Origin: Streptomyces chartreusis
GTDB taxonomy: Bacteria > Actinomycetota > Actinomycetes > Streptomycetales > Streptomycetaceae
Reading direction: 5' to 3'
Assembly (NCBI RefSeq): GCF_008704715.1
Contig: NZ_CP023689.1
Coordinates: 4,588,001 to 4,652,000 of the forward strand
DNA length: 64,000 bases
The notes below the pieces were generated by a model, which worked only from the letters and a program-made list of their open reading frames with translations, was not told the origin of the DNA and ran no database searches. This document shows, piece after piece, positions 41,692 through 49,753 of this stretch. Every line of letters starts with the position of its first letter. The first letter of the stretch is position 1. Made by a program: the position numbers and the translations under genes.

Positions 41692-43028
41692 GATCCGTCC
41701 TCTGAGGTCGTGGTGACCGGCAGGAACACCGTCACCTCATAGCCGCCGTCCTGCGCCGGGCCCGCCGTCATCTCGCCGTTCAGCATCGAGACCCGCTCCC
41801 GCATACCGGTGATGCCGTGCCCGGCGCCCGGTGAGGGTTTCACCAGGTCGGGCGCGGGCGGCGGGCCGTTGACTATGCGCAGGCCGAGACCGCCGAGGAC
41901 GTAGGCGACCTCCACCCTGGCGGACGCGCCGGGCGCGTGCCGCAGGCTGTTGCTGAGCGCCTCCTGAACGATCCGGTACGCCGACAGCTCCACCCCGGGC
42001 GGCAGCTCACGGGCCGCACCCGTGACCGCCTTCTCCACGTCCAGCCCCGCGTCCCGCACGTTCGCCAGCAGCGCCTCCAGGTCGGCGAGGGTGGGCTGCG
42101 GGGCCTCCGGGGCCTCGTAGTCCTCGGCGCGGACCACACCCAGGACCCGGCGCAGCTCGGTCAGCGCCGCCACCGCGTTCTCCCGGATCGTGGCGAAGGC
42201 CCGCTCCAGCTCCGGCGGCGGGTTCTCCACCCGGTAGGGCGCGGCCTCCGCCTGGATCGCGACGACCGACATGTGGTGGGCGACCACGTCGTGCAGCTCC
42301 CGGGCGATGTTCGTGCGCTCCTCCAGCAGGGTGCGCCGGGAGCGCTCGTGCGCGGTCACCGTCTGCTGCGCGGTCACCTCCTGACGGGCCTCCCGGCGGG
42401 TGTGCCAGACGGCGACGACGAGCAGGAACAGCGCGGAGACGACCATCATCGGGCCGGTGTTGGTGCCGTAGTAGTGACCCGGACCGAACACCACCTCCCC
42501 CAGGAAGCCGTACGCCCCCGTGACGGCCCACATGTACGCCGCCGTACGCGGCCGGGTGCGTATCGCCACGACCGTCAGCACCGTCAGATGGCAGACGAAG
42601 GCCGAGGGCGGCCACGGCCAGTCGCCCATCGAGCCGCCGAAGAGCACGGTGAGCGGGGTGGCCGCCATCGACGCCCAGAACGCTCCGACCGGCCGGATCA
42701 TGGTCAGCAGGATCGGGATGACGGCGATCGGACCGAGCACCAGGGCCGCGCCGCCGGTGTCGACGGTCGCGATGAGCAGCGTGAGCAGGGCGACCCCGAC
42801 GAGCAGGGCGTGCGGCATCCAGGCCGCGTACTCGCGGAGCCGGCCCGGCAGCCGACGGGTCACGGGGCCGTCGACACCCCTGCGCGGCAGCGGGCGGTAG
42901 GCGAAGGCGTCGTGGAACAGGTCCTGCCGCAGCCCGCGCAGGGCGTCCGCGGCGAGCCGGAACTCCGGGCTGCGCGGCTTGGCCGCGTCCCCCGGGGGCG
43001 GGGTCGGCATCTGAGTCGTCTCGGTCAC
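41688..43028 (-). CDS. NarL-type sensor histidine kinase (tandem system 1)
   Basis: A 446-residue kinase with about six transmembrane helices (roughly 70-210), the HisKA_3 motif ARELHDVVAHHMSVVAIQ (His246), AYRIVQEALSNSLRHAPGASARV and a G-box GHGITGMRERVSML. GTG start. It is closely related to the kinase at 43810-45234, pointing to duplication of the whole system. It lacks an extracellular domain, so it senses within or near the membrane. Confidence 0.93.
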   Translation of the reverse strand: MTETTQMPTPPPGDAAKPRSPEFRLAADALRGLRQDLFHDAFAYRPLPRRGVDGPVTRRLPGRLREYAAWMPHALLVGVALLTLLIATVDTGGAALVLGPIAVIPILLTMIRPVGAFWASMAATPLTVLFGGSMGDWPWPPSAFVCHLTVLTVVAIRTRPRTAAYMWAVTGAYGFLGEVVFGPGHYYGTNTGPMMVVSALFLLVVAVWHTRREARQEVTAQQTVTAHERSRRTLLEERTNIARELHDVVAHHMSVVAIQAEAAPYRVENPPPELERAFATIRENAVAALTELRRVLGVVRAEDYEAPEAPQPTLADLEALLANVRDAGLDVEKAVTGAARELPPGVELSAYRIVQEALSNSLRHAPGASARVEVAYVLGGLGLRIVNGPPPAPDLVKPSPGAGHGITGMRERVSMLNGEMTAGPAQDGGYEVTVFLPVTTTSEDGS

Positions 43029-43094
43029 GTACAGAACGGTAGGCGTCGAGGGGTCTCGCGGTCGTCCCCATGGAGAGGGGTTCCTGTGGGTCCA

Positions 43095-43113
43095 TCTCAG
43101 GTACTACGGGTAT
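43095..43113 (-). promoter_or_regulatory. Shared motif upstream of two-component operon 1
   Basis: TCTCAGGTACTACGGGTAT (plus strand) lies 67 nt upstream of the kinase GTG at 43028. A copy differing at one position stands upstream of operon 2 at 47814-47832. It lies in the 110-nt gap after the response regulator of system 2; the rest of that gap shows nothing. Confidence 0.6.
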
Positions 43114-43138
43114 CACCGCTGGTCGTGCCGGTGCCGGG

Positions 43139-43813
43139 TCAGTGGCCCGTGGGCCGCACCACACCCGACTCGAAGGCGAACACCGCCGCCTGTGTACGGT
43201 CCCGCAGCCCCAGTTTCACCAGGATCCGGCTCACGTGGGTCTTCACGGTCTGCTCGGCCACGACGAGGCGCTCGGCGATCTCCGCGTTCGACAGGCCCTG
43301 CGCGATCAGGGCGAGGACCTCCGTCTCGCGTTCGGTCAGGTCGGCGACACGTTCCTTGAGCGGGGCACGCGGCCGGCCGTCCAGGCGGGCGAACTCGGCG
43401 ATCAGACGGCGGGTGACGACGGGTGCGAGGAGGGCGTCGCCGGCCGCCACGACCCGTACCGCCTCGGCCAGCTGATCGGCGGAGGCGTCCTTCAGCAGGA
43501 AGCCGGAGGCGCCCGCGCGCAGTGCCTCGTACACGTACTCGTCGAGGTGGAACGTCGTCAGCACCAGCACCTTGATGTGCGGTGTCGCGGTGGTGATCCG
43601 GCGGGTGGCCTCGATACCGCCGAGCTCCGGCATGCGGATGTCCATCAGGACGACGTCGGGCACGAGCTCGGCGACCTTCGCGACCGCGTCCAGGCCGTCC
43701 ACCGCCTGACCGATCACGTCGATGTCGGGCTTGGTGTTGAGCAGCACGGAGAATCCCTGCCGGACCATCTGCTGGTCGTCGGCGATCACTACGCGGATGG
43801 GGCTGCTCGTCAT
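43139..43813 (-). CDS. NarL-family response regulator (tandem system 2)
   Basis: A 224-residue response regulator with Asp58 in VVLMDIRMPELGG, LTTFHLDEYVYEALRAGASGFLLKDAS and helix-turn-helix LTERETEVLALIAQGLSNAEIAERLVVAEQTVKTHVSRILVKLGL. Its recognition helix region is almost the same as in the system 1 regulator. ATG start overlaps the kinase stop by 4 nt. It is the last gene of a four-gene operon with a hydrolase, an acyltransferase and the kinase. Confidence 0.93.
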   Translation of the reverse strand: MTSSPIRVVIADDQQMVRQGFSVLLNTKPDIDVIGQAVDGLDAVAKVAELVPDVVLMDIRMPELGGIEATRRITTATPHIKVLVLTTFHLDEYVYEALRAGASGFLLKDASADQLAEAVRVVAAGDALLAPVVTRRLIAEFARLDGRPRAPLKERVADLTERETEVLALIAQGLSNAEIAERLVVAEQTVKTHVSRILVKLGLRDRTQAAVFAFESGVVRPTGH

Positions 43814-45234
43814 GCGGTGCCGTCCTTGTCGGGGTGAGGGGGGTTGGGGGCGTGGGGGATCGGGACGTAGGCGATGCCTTCGATGCGGGAGTGCACCGGG
43901 AGGTAGGCGCTCACCACGTAGCCGCCCTCCCGTGCCGGGTACGCCGAGAGGGAGCCGCCGAGCATCGAGGCCCGCTCCCGCATGCCGAGCAGACCGTGGC
44001 CCGCGCCGTGCGACGGGGGTGCCGGGCGCTGCGGCGCCGAGTTGACGACCCGCAGGCTCACGGCACGCGGCTCGTAGGCGACGGAGACGCGGGCGGTCGC
44101 GCCGGGGGCGTGCCGCAGGACGTTGCTCAGCGCCTCCTGCACGATCCGGTACGCCGACAGCTCCACGCCGGGTGTCAGCGGGCGGCGTCGCCCGGTGATG
44201 TCGAGGGTCACCTCCAGTCCGACGCCGCGGATGTTGTCCACCAGCGTCTCCAGCCGGTCGAGCGTGGGCTGAGGCGCGTGCGGGGCCGCGGTGGCGCCGG
44301 CGTCGGTGCCCGTCGGGTCGAATACGTCCGGGGCGTCGGGGTGTTCCGAGCGCAGCACCCCGAGGACGCGGCGGAGTTCGGTCAGGGCGTCCAGGGCGTT
44401 CTGCCGGATGCCCTCCAGGTTCTCCTTCAGCTCCTCTGACGGGTTCTCCACGAGGTGCGGCGCCACCTGGGCCTGGATGGAGATGACCGACATGTGGTGG
44501 GCGACCACGTCGTGCAGCTCGCGGGCGATACGGCTGCGCTCCTCCAGGAGGGTGCGCTGGGCTCGTTCGGACGCGGTGAGGGTTTCCTGCTCGACGAGTT
44601 GGGTGCGGGCCTCTTTGCGGCCGCGGAGTGCGGTGCCGACGAGGACGGCCACCGCGAAGACGGCCACCGCCGTGGTGCCGGTGCCGGAGTAGCGCTGGCC
44701 TCCTATGACGCCCTGGAGGAGGAACGTGACCAGGGCCGTCGCCGCGAGCGCCGACACCGCGTTGCGGGTACGGACGCGGAGGGCGAGGAGGAGCAGGGCC
44801 GTGGCGTGGGCGAGTACCGCGGGGGTGCTCCAGGGCCAGTTGGGGCCGGGGGGTGGGGTCTCCATGAGGTGGGGGCGGGCGATGAGGGCGATCACCACGG
44901 CGGCCGAGAGGTTGAGGGCCCAGGCCTCGGTGGGGCGCCACAGGGCGAGGACGAGGGTCAGGCCGAGGGAGAAGCCGGCGACCAGGCCGTGGGCCGTGCT
45001 CAGGTCGTAGTCGGCGCTGAGTTCGTTGCCGCCGGCGAGGGAGACGCCCAGGGCGATCCAGACGGTGAGGAGGATCGTCAGACAGCGGAGCCAGGTTGTG
45101 CCGAAGGGTTTGCGGAGGTGGGTGCGGAGGGGTTGTTTCGTGCGGGCATCGTCGTCGGGTGCGGGTGGCCCCTGTGGGGGCTTGGCGCCATCGGCGAGTG
45201 CCGGTCGGGGGGTTGAGGCCTCCTCTTCGTTCAC
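43810..45234 (-). CDS. NarL-type sensor histidine kinase (tandem system 2)
   Basis: A 474-residue kinase with six transmembrane helices (about 45-205), HisKA_3 motif ARELHDVVAHHMSVISIQ (His241), AYRIVQEALSNVLRHAPGATARV and GHGLLGMRERASMLGG. GTG 45234 (VNEEEAST) is chosen for the AGGGTGA site; ATG 45252 or GTG 45243 would add six or three residues and overlap the acyltransferase stop. Its paralogue is at 41688-43028. Confidence 0.92.
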   Translation of the reverse strand: MNEEEASTPRPALADGAKPPQGPPAPDDDARTKQPLRTHLRKPFGTTWLRCLTILLTVWIALGVSLAGGNELSADYDLSTAHGLVAGFSLGLTLVLALWRPTEAWALNLSAAVVIALIARPHLMETPPPGPNWPWSTPAVLAHATALLLLALRVRTRNAVSALAATALVTFLLQGVIGGQRYSGTGTTAVAVFAVAVLVGTALRGRKEARTQLVEQETLTASERAQRTLLEERSRIARELHDVVAHHMSVISIQAQVAPHLVENPSEELKENLEGIRQNALDALTELRRVLGVLRSEHPDAPDVFDPTGTDAGATAAPHAPQPTLDRLETLVDNIRGVGLEVTLDITGRRRPLTPGVELSAYRIVQEALSNVLRHAPGATARVSVAYEPRAVSLRVVNSAPQRPAPPSHGAGHGLLGMRERASMLGGSLSAYPAREGGYVVSAYLPVHSRIEGIAYVPIPHAPNPPHPDKDGTA

Positions 45235-45244
45235 GTGGGTCACC

Positions 45245-46480
45245 CTAAGCATGGTTCTGGGTCTTCGTTTTGTGGCTTTCGTGGGAACGGTGGGTGCGGA
45301 CCACCCGGGACGCGTGGCCCTTCGGGCGGCGGGGGCCCTGTTCGTAGGTGCGGAACGCCGTCCAGCACAGGGCCAGTGCCGCCGCGAAGACGGGGAGCCA
45401 GGCCAGGCGGGCCGCCACCCAGGCGAGGTCGTCGGGTGGGGTGTGCAGGCCCGGGAGGTGACCGGCCGTCAGGGATGTGGCCGTGGTGGCCATCAGGGCC
45501 GTCTGGTGCCAGAGGAAGATCGTCATAGCGGAGAGGTTGAGCAGGGCCACCGCCGCCCAGGCCAGGGGGCGGCGCATCGCGCGGCGCAGAGGCTCCCGCA
45601 GGAGCAGGGCCAGGCCGCACTGGGCCAGGCCGAAGGTCACCGCGGCCAGCGTCGGCGGGTTGAGGTTGGAGACGCCGGCGCCGGGGACACCGACCATGGA
45701 CGCCGGATAGCCCGCCCAGGCGACCAGTGCCGCCGTCGCCGCGGTACCGCCCACCAGCAGGATCCAGCCCGCGCGCCGGCGCTCCAACTCGCCCCGGGTC
45801 CACGCCGCGCCCACGGTGAACGGCACCATCCAGCCCGCCGCCAGGTTCACCCAGCCGAGCCAGTCGGGGGCACCCAGGCCGAAGCGCAGGAGGTCGACGT
45901 GGAGGACGACGGCCAGCGGCCACAGCGGATGGAGGCGTCGCAGTAGCGGTGTCGCCGCCGTCAGCGCCGCGAAGACCAGGAGGAACCACAAGGGGGACAG
46001 GGCGAGTTTGAGGAGGGTGCGGACCGTGTCCGTCTCCGTGCCCGAGAGCAGGAGGAGAACCGATGCCACCGTCCACAGGCTGAGGACGGCCGCCACCGGT
46101 TTGAACAGACGGGACAGCCGGGACGCCAGCCACTGCGTGTACGTGGTGCCGCGTTCGCGGGCCGAGGTGTAGCCGCGGGTCGCCACATGGCCGCCGACCA
46201 GGAAGAACACGGCGAGGGTCTGGAAGGCCCAGGAGATCGGGGCCAGCCAGGGCATGTGGTGCAGCGGGCTCGCGGTGTGCAGGCCACCGCCTCCGCCGCC
46301 GTCCGCGACCAGGGCCGTGACCAGCCAGTGCCCGAGGACCACACCGAGGATCGCGAAGGCCCGCAACGCGTCGACGGCCCGATCCCGGCCGACCGGCGTC
46401 GCCGCATCGACCTGGGCGGCGCCCCCGCGGATGCCCCTCAATATGCCCTTCGGGCGGGCGGACTGTGTCGGTTCAGGCAT
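45245..46480 (-). CDS. Acyltransferase family 3 membrane protein
   Basis: A 411-residue integral membrane protein with about ten transmembrane helices. The N-terminal VGRDRAVDALRAFAILGVVLGHWL contains the conserved Arg/His of acyltransferase family 3 proteins, which O-acylate sugars, lipids or wall polymers. FFLVGGHVATRGY and AMTIFLWHQTALM are further family marks. It is the second gene of the operon, overlapping the hydrolase stop by 8 nt and followed within 10 nt by the kinase. An envelope-modification role is inferred from the context. Confidence 0.88.
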   Translation of the reverse strand: MPEPTQSARPKGILRGIRGGAAQVDAATPVGRDRAVDALRAFAILGVVLGHWLVTALVADGGGGGGLHTASPLHHMPWLAPISWAFQTLAVFFLVGGHVATRGYTSARERGTTYTQWLASRLSRLFKPVAAVLSLWTVASVLLLLSGTETDTVRTLLKLALSPLWFLLVFAALTAATPLLRRLHPLWPLAVVLHVDLLRFGLGAPDWLGWVNLAAGWMVPFTVGAAWTRGELERRRAGWILLVGGTAATAALVAWAGYPASMVGVPGAGVSNLNPPTLAAVTFGLAQCGLALLLREPLRRAMRRPLAWAAVALLNLSAMTIFLWHQTALMATTATSLTAGHLPGLHTPPDDLAWVAARLAWLPVFAAALALCWTAFRTYEQGPRRPKGHASRVVRTHRSHESHKTKTQNHA

Positions 46481-47705
46481 GGGTCACCTCCGAGGTCTCG
46501 CCCAGGACGATGCGGGTCAGGTTCGCCAGGGACGGCGAGCCCGGGCGGAAGTAGTCGCTGTGGCCGCCTTCGCCCGCCGCGAAGACTCGGGCGCCGAAGG
46601 ACGGGGACATCGGGTCGGTGCCGAAGCCGACGGTCGTGCCGAGGACGTCGATCCGGATGTGCGGTACCTCCGCCACCCAGTCGTCACCGCCCCTTGCCGC
46701 CCAGATACGGGCCCGGGTGTGCAGGGCCCCGGCCGTGTCCACGCCGGTGCCGGGGCTGCCGATCAGGGCGATGTCGTCCACGTCCAGACCGGGGGCGGCA
46801 CGGCCGCAGACCACGGAGCCGTAGGAGTGACAGAGGAGGGAGATACGTGGCCTCGGCTCCGGCGTACGGGAACCCTCGTCGGCCGGCCCAGCCCCCTTGC
46901 CGGCGGTCCCGGTTCCCCCACCAGTCGCCCCGGGCCCCTCGTCGGCCCTGAGGGCGCGCAACTGCCGTATGAAATCCCGTAGTTCCGGAGCCGCCTTCTC
47001 GGCTCGGGCCGTCGTCGTGACCGTCGTGCTGACCGTGCCCGGGGTTTGGTAGCCGAGCCAGGCCACCACCGCGGTGCGGGTGCCCTGTGGGGCTTCCCGG
47101 GTGAGCCGCTGGTGCAGGGCGCGGGCCGTGTCGCGGAAGCGGTCGTAGGTGTCGATGGACGTGTCGGAGCCCGGGACCAGGACCGCGATGCGGTCGGCGT
47201 GGGCCAGGTCGCCGAAGACCTCCGTCGCCAGGCCGAAGCCACGGCCGTCGAAGGAGAGGAACCGGCGCGACGGGTCTGCCATCTCACGGTCCGCCGCGGC
47301 GCGTTCCCGGTCGCCGTACTCCGCGGCCATGCGGGACGCCTCGGCGGCGTTGGCCCGGTTGGCCTCGTAGGTCTGCTCCAGCGTCGCCGCCGTCACCGGG
47401 GGGAGGGCGGCGGGCGGCGGGGCGGGGATCTCGGCGCGCGCGGCACCGGACAGCGGGAGGACCACGGCACCGGTGATCACCCCGGCGAGCAGCGCTCGGC
47501 GCCATCGCTGTGTACGGCGGCTCTTGCTCCGCCCGCCCTCACGTCCGTCCGCGCTTGCCCCGCCCGGACTCGCCTGCCGGAGACTCGGCTCCCCCCGATT
47601 CGGCTCCCCCGGCCCCGTCTGCCCCGGACTCGGCTCCCCCGGACGCCGCTGCGCCGGACCCGCCTTCCCCGGCCCGAGCCCGCCGGCCCCCGTCGAACGC
47701 CCCAT
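46473..47705 (-). CDS. Exported DUF1023 alpha/beta-hydrolase
   Basis: A 410-residue protein. Residues 1-65 are a low-complexity Gly/Pro/Arg segment (built from a run of similar PGEPSxGQTGPGEP-like units), followed by a hydrophobic signal or anchor (71-91). The DUF1023 domain contains VAVLVPGSDTSIDTYDRF and the nucleophile elbow LCHSYGSVVCG (Ser294), plus the late His in GGHSDYF. It is thus an exported esterase/lipase-like enzyme of unknown substrate. GGGAGG precedes the ATG. It is the first gene of an operon with the acyltransferase and a two-component system. Confidence 0.85.
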   Translation of the reverse strand: MGRSTGAGGLGPGKAGPAQRRPGEPSPGQTGPGEPNRGEPSLRQASPGGASADGREGGRSKSRRTQRWRRALLAGVITGAVVLPLSGAARAEIPAPPPAALPPVTAATLEQTYEANRANAAEASRMAAEYGDRERAAADREMADPSRRFLSFDGRGFGLATEVFGDLAHADRIAVLVPGSDTSIDTYDRFRDTARALHQRLTREAPQGTRTAVVAWLGYQTPGTVSTTVTTTARAEKAAPELRDFIRQLRALRADEGPGATGGGTGTAGKGAGPADEGSRTPEPRPRISLLCHSYGSVVCGRAAPGLDVDDIALIGSPGTGVDTAGALHTRARIWAARGGDDWVAEVPHIRIDVLGTTVGFGTDPMSPSFGARVFAAGEGGHSDYFRPGSPSLANLTRIVLGETSEVTHA

Positions 47706-47813
47706 GGTCGTCTTCCCTCCCAGTCCGCCCGGCCATCGGGCTTGCCTGGTTGGGAAGTTACGGATCCGGCCTCGTCGTCCGCGTCATGCCAGGGAGCTCA
47801 CCTGCAACGTAGC

Positions 47814-47832
47814 TCTCAAGTACTACGGGTAT
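47814..47832 (-). promoter_or_regulatory. Shared motif upstream of operon 2 (hydrolase first)
   Basis: TCTCAAGTACTACGGGTAT (plus strand) is the near-identical partner of 43095-43113 (18 of 19 positions), and lies 109 nt upstream of the DUF1023 hydrolase start in the 154-nt gap. The neighbouring formamidase gene stops at 47860, so the motif belongs to the minus-strand operon at 43139-47705. No other structure was noted in the gap. Confidence 0.6.
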
Positions 47833-47859
47833 GAGGGGGTCACCGAGAGGACGAAGGCG

Positions 47860-48843
47860 TCACCACGCCAGCTGTGCGATCTCCTCCACCACGACCGCAC
47901 ACGCATCCGCCGCCGGATCGATCAGCGGGAAATGGCCGACGTCCTCCAGCAGCGTCAGACCGACCACCTCCCCCGCCTTCGCCGCCGCGTCCGCGTACGA
48001 CTCGGCGACCGCCGGCGGGACCACGATGTCGGTGCGGCCCTGGACGATCGTCGTCGCGATGCCCGTCGGGAGCAGGAAGGCCGGGTCGGCGTACGGCAGG
48101 CGTTCCGCGAACTCCTCGCCTTCGCCCAGCAGTTGCCGCGCGGCGCCCCCGCACACGTCCAGCTTGTCCGCGACCGTGAAGTCGGCGATCGGGGCCAGGG
48201 CGACCACGCCCCTCAGGGGCACCGGCCTGTCGGTGCGCCAGGGGGCGTCCGCCGGGAGGACATGGCGGGCCGCCGCCCAGAGGGCGAGGTGGCCGCCGGC
48301 CGAGTGCCCGGTGAGCACCATCCGGCGCGCATCGGCCTGCGGAAGGGCCTCCCGCACCAGCGCGGGCAGCGCGTCCAGAGCGGCGGCGACGTCGTCGAAG
48401 GTCCCGGGCCAGCGACCGGCCACCGAAGCGCCCTCGCCCGAACCGGAACCGGAACCGGAGCCCGCACCCGCACCCGCACCCGCACCCGCACCGGAACCCG
48501 AACCAGCACCGGCGCCAGAACCGGCACCACCCGCCCCGGCCGCCCCCTCCCCCGCCCCCCGCCGATACTCCACATTCGCCACGGCGAACCCCCGCCGCGC
48601 GAGGAAGTCCGCGAGCGGTGTGACATGCCGGCGGTCGTACGGCGCACGCCAGGCCCCGCCGTGCAGGAGGACGACCAACGGGACCAGGACGCCCGGCACG
48701 GTCTCGCCGCGGGGCGCGTAGAAGTCGATCACCTGGTCGGGATGGTCACCGTAGGAGGCAATGGCGTCGGGATCGACGGGCGGGTGGGAGAAGGCCGACT
48801 GCTCCTCGGCGGCGTCCCGGGCAGCTGCGGCGTCGTCCGGCAT
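47860..48843 (-). CDS. Alpha/beta-hydrolase, kynurenine formamidase-like
   Basis: A 327-residue serine hydrolase. HGGAW (residues 61-65) is the oxyanion motif of kynurenine formamidases, the nucleophile is Ser181 in TGHSAGGHLALW, and the triad is completed by Asp272 (QGRTDIVVPP) and His304 (DVGHFPL). With kynureninase and tryptophan 2,3-dioxygenase nearby, hydrolysis of N-formylkynurenine is the likely role. Unusual: residues 97-142 are a Gly/Ala/Ser low-complexity insert between the VEYRRG strand and GRWPGTFDD, encoded by hexanucleotide repeats. The ATG at 48843 is clear; it is divergent from a TetR gene. Confidence 0.85.
   Translation of the reverse strand: MPDDAAAARDAAEEQSAFSHPPVDPDAIASYGDHPDQVIDFYAPRGETVPGVLVPLVVLLHGGAWRAPYDRRHVTPLADFLARRGFAVANVEYRRGAGEGAAGAGGAGSGAGAGSGSGAGAGAGAGAGSGSGSGSGEGASVAGRWPGTFDDVAAALDALPALVREALPQADARRMVLTGHSAGGHLALWAAARHVLPADAPWRTDRPVPLRGVVALAPIADFTVADKLDVCGGAARQLLGEGEEFAERLPYADPAFLLPTGIATTIVQGRTDIVVPPAVAESYADAAAKAGEVVGLTLLEDVGHFPLIDPAADACAVVVEEIAQLAW
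48439..48534 (-). repeat. Hexanucleotide repeat tract inside the formamidase-like gene
   Basis: On the plus strand the tract reads as runs of GGAACC/CCGGAA units followed by six or so CCCGCA units and again GGAACC-like units. It encodes the Gly/Ser and Gly/Ala stretches around residues 104-135. The unit is six nucleotides, so copy-number change keeps the frame and only alters loop length. Confidence 0.75.
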
Positions 48844-49024
48844 GCTCCAACCTCTCAGCAACAAAACGGAATTGGACGAATGCGGGGTGGGGGGGAAAGG
48901 CAAGACAGAGTGGCGGGCGAAAGAAGAGACAGGGTGCGGACCATGTGCGACTTCGGCCGTTGGCGGGGACGGTACCAGGCCCGTCACGTGCGCGGACACG
49001 CGGATGTCACGCTCGGTGAGGGTT

Positions 49025-49041
49025 AAACGGTCCTGCCGTTT
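49025..49041. promoter_or_regulatory. TetR operator candidate
   Basis: AAACGG (49025-49030) and CCGTTT (49036-49041) form a perfect inverted repeat with a TCCTG centre, 58 nt before the TetR ATG and between divergent genes. It is a typical autoregulatory TetR site. The rest of the 255-nt divergent gap shows an AT-rich start near the hydrolase but no second copy of the palindrome. Confidence 0.6.
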
Positions 49042-49098
49042 CGTTACGCTGGAACCGTGGATCACGCCACGGCGCGTACCTGCACCAAGGAGGCCGAT

Positions 49099-49701
49099 AT
49101 GTCCGCCGAACCCGGCACCGTCCGTCCCGGAGGGCGTACCGCGCGTGTCCGTGCGGCCGTCCTGGAGGCGGCCGGAGACGTGCTGGCGGAGCAGGGATTC
49201 GACGGCCTCGACCTCGCGGACGTCGCCCGCCGCGCGGACGTCGGCAAGACGACCGTGTACCGGCGTTGGGGCTCGGTGACGGGCCTGGTGGCCGACCTGC
49301 TCGCCGACATGGCCGAGCAGTCGCTGCCGCGCGAGGAGACCGGCTCGGCGCTGGGGGACCTGCGGGCCAACGCGGCACTGGTGCGGCGCACGCTGGCCGA
49401 TCCCCGGCAGGGCGCCCTGTTCCGTGCCGTCATCGCCGCCGCGACCTGCGACGCGCGTACGGCGCAGGCGCTGCGGCGGTTCTACGAGGTACGGATCGCG
49501 GAATGGGCGCCGTGCGTGGAACAGGGCGTGGCACGGGGGGAGTTCCCCGCCGGTACGGACGCCGAGGCGGTCGTACGGGCGGTGTCGGCGCCCCTCTACT
49601 ACCAGTTGCTGACGACCGGGGAGATCCCCGACGCCCCCGCCGCGGAGCGCGCCGCGCGGGCGGCGCACGCGGCTGCCGTGGCGGGGGTGTACGTCGCCTA
49701 G
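49099..49701 (+). CDS. TetR-family transcriptional regulator
   Basis: A 200-residue regulator. Residues 14-63 (TARVRAAVLEAAGDVLAEQGFDGLDLADVARRADVGKTTVYRRWGSVTGLVADLLADM) are the TetR helix-turn-helix; the C-terminal helices form the ligand domain. The ATG at 49099 is chosen for its AAGGAGG site; a longer frame starting 42 nt upstream would overlap the operator region less plausibly. It sits between the formamidase-like gene and the kynureninase/dioxygenase operon, so control of tryptophan catabolism is inferred. Confidence 0.9.
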   Translation: MSAEPGTVRPGGRTARVRAAVLEAAGDVLAEQGFDGLDLADVARRADVGKTTVYRRWGSVTGLVADLLADMAEQSLPREETGSALGDLRANAALVRRTLADPRQGALFRAVIAAATCDARTAQALRRFYEVRIAEWAPCVEQGVARGEFPAGTDAEAVVRAVSAPLYYQLLTTGEIPDAPAAERAARAAHAAAVAGVYVA

Positions 49702-49753
49702 GCGCTCCGCAGGGAGTGCCGTGGCCTGCCGCCCCAGGGCTGCTGCACCGTCG

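Noticed and set aside
48439..48534. Repeat tract considered as a CRISPR-like or intergenic array
   Set aside because: The units are six bases, contiguous, without spacers, and lie in frame inside a gene.
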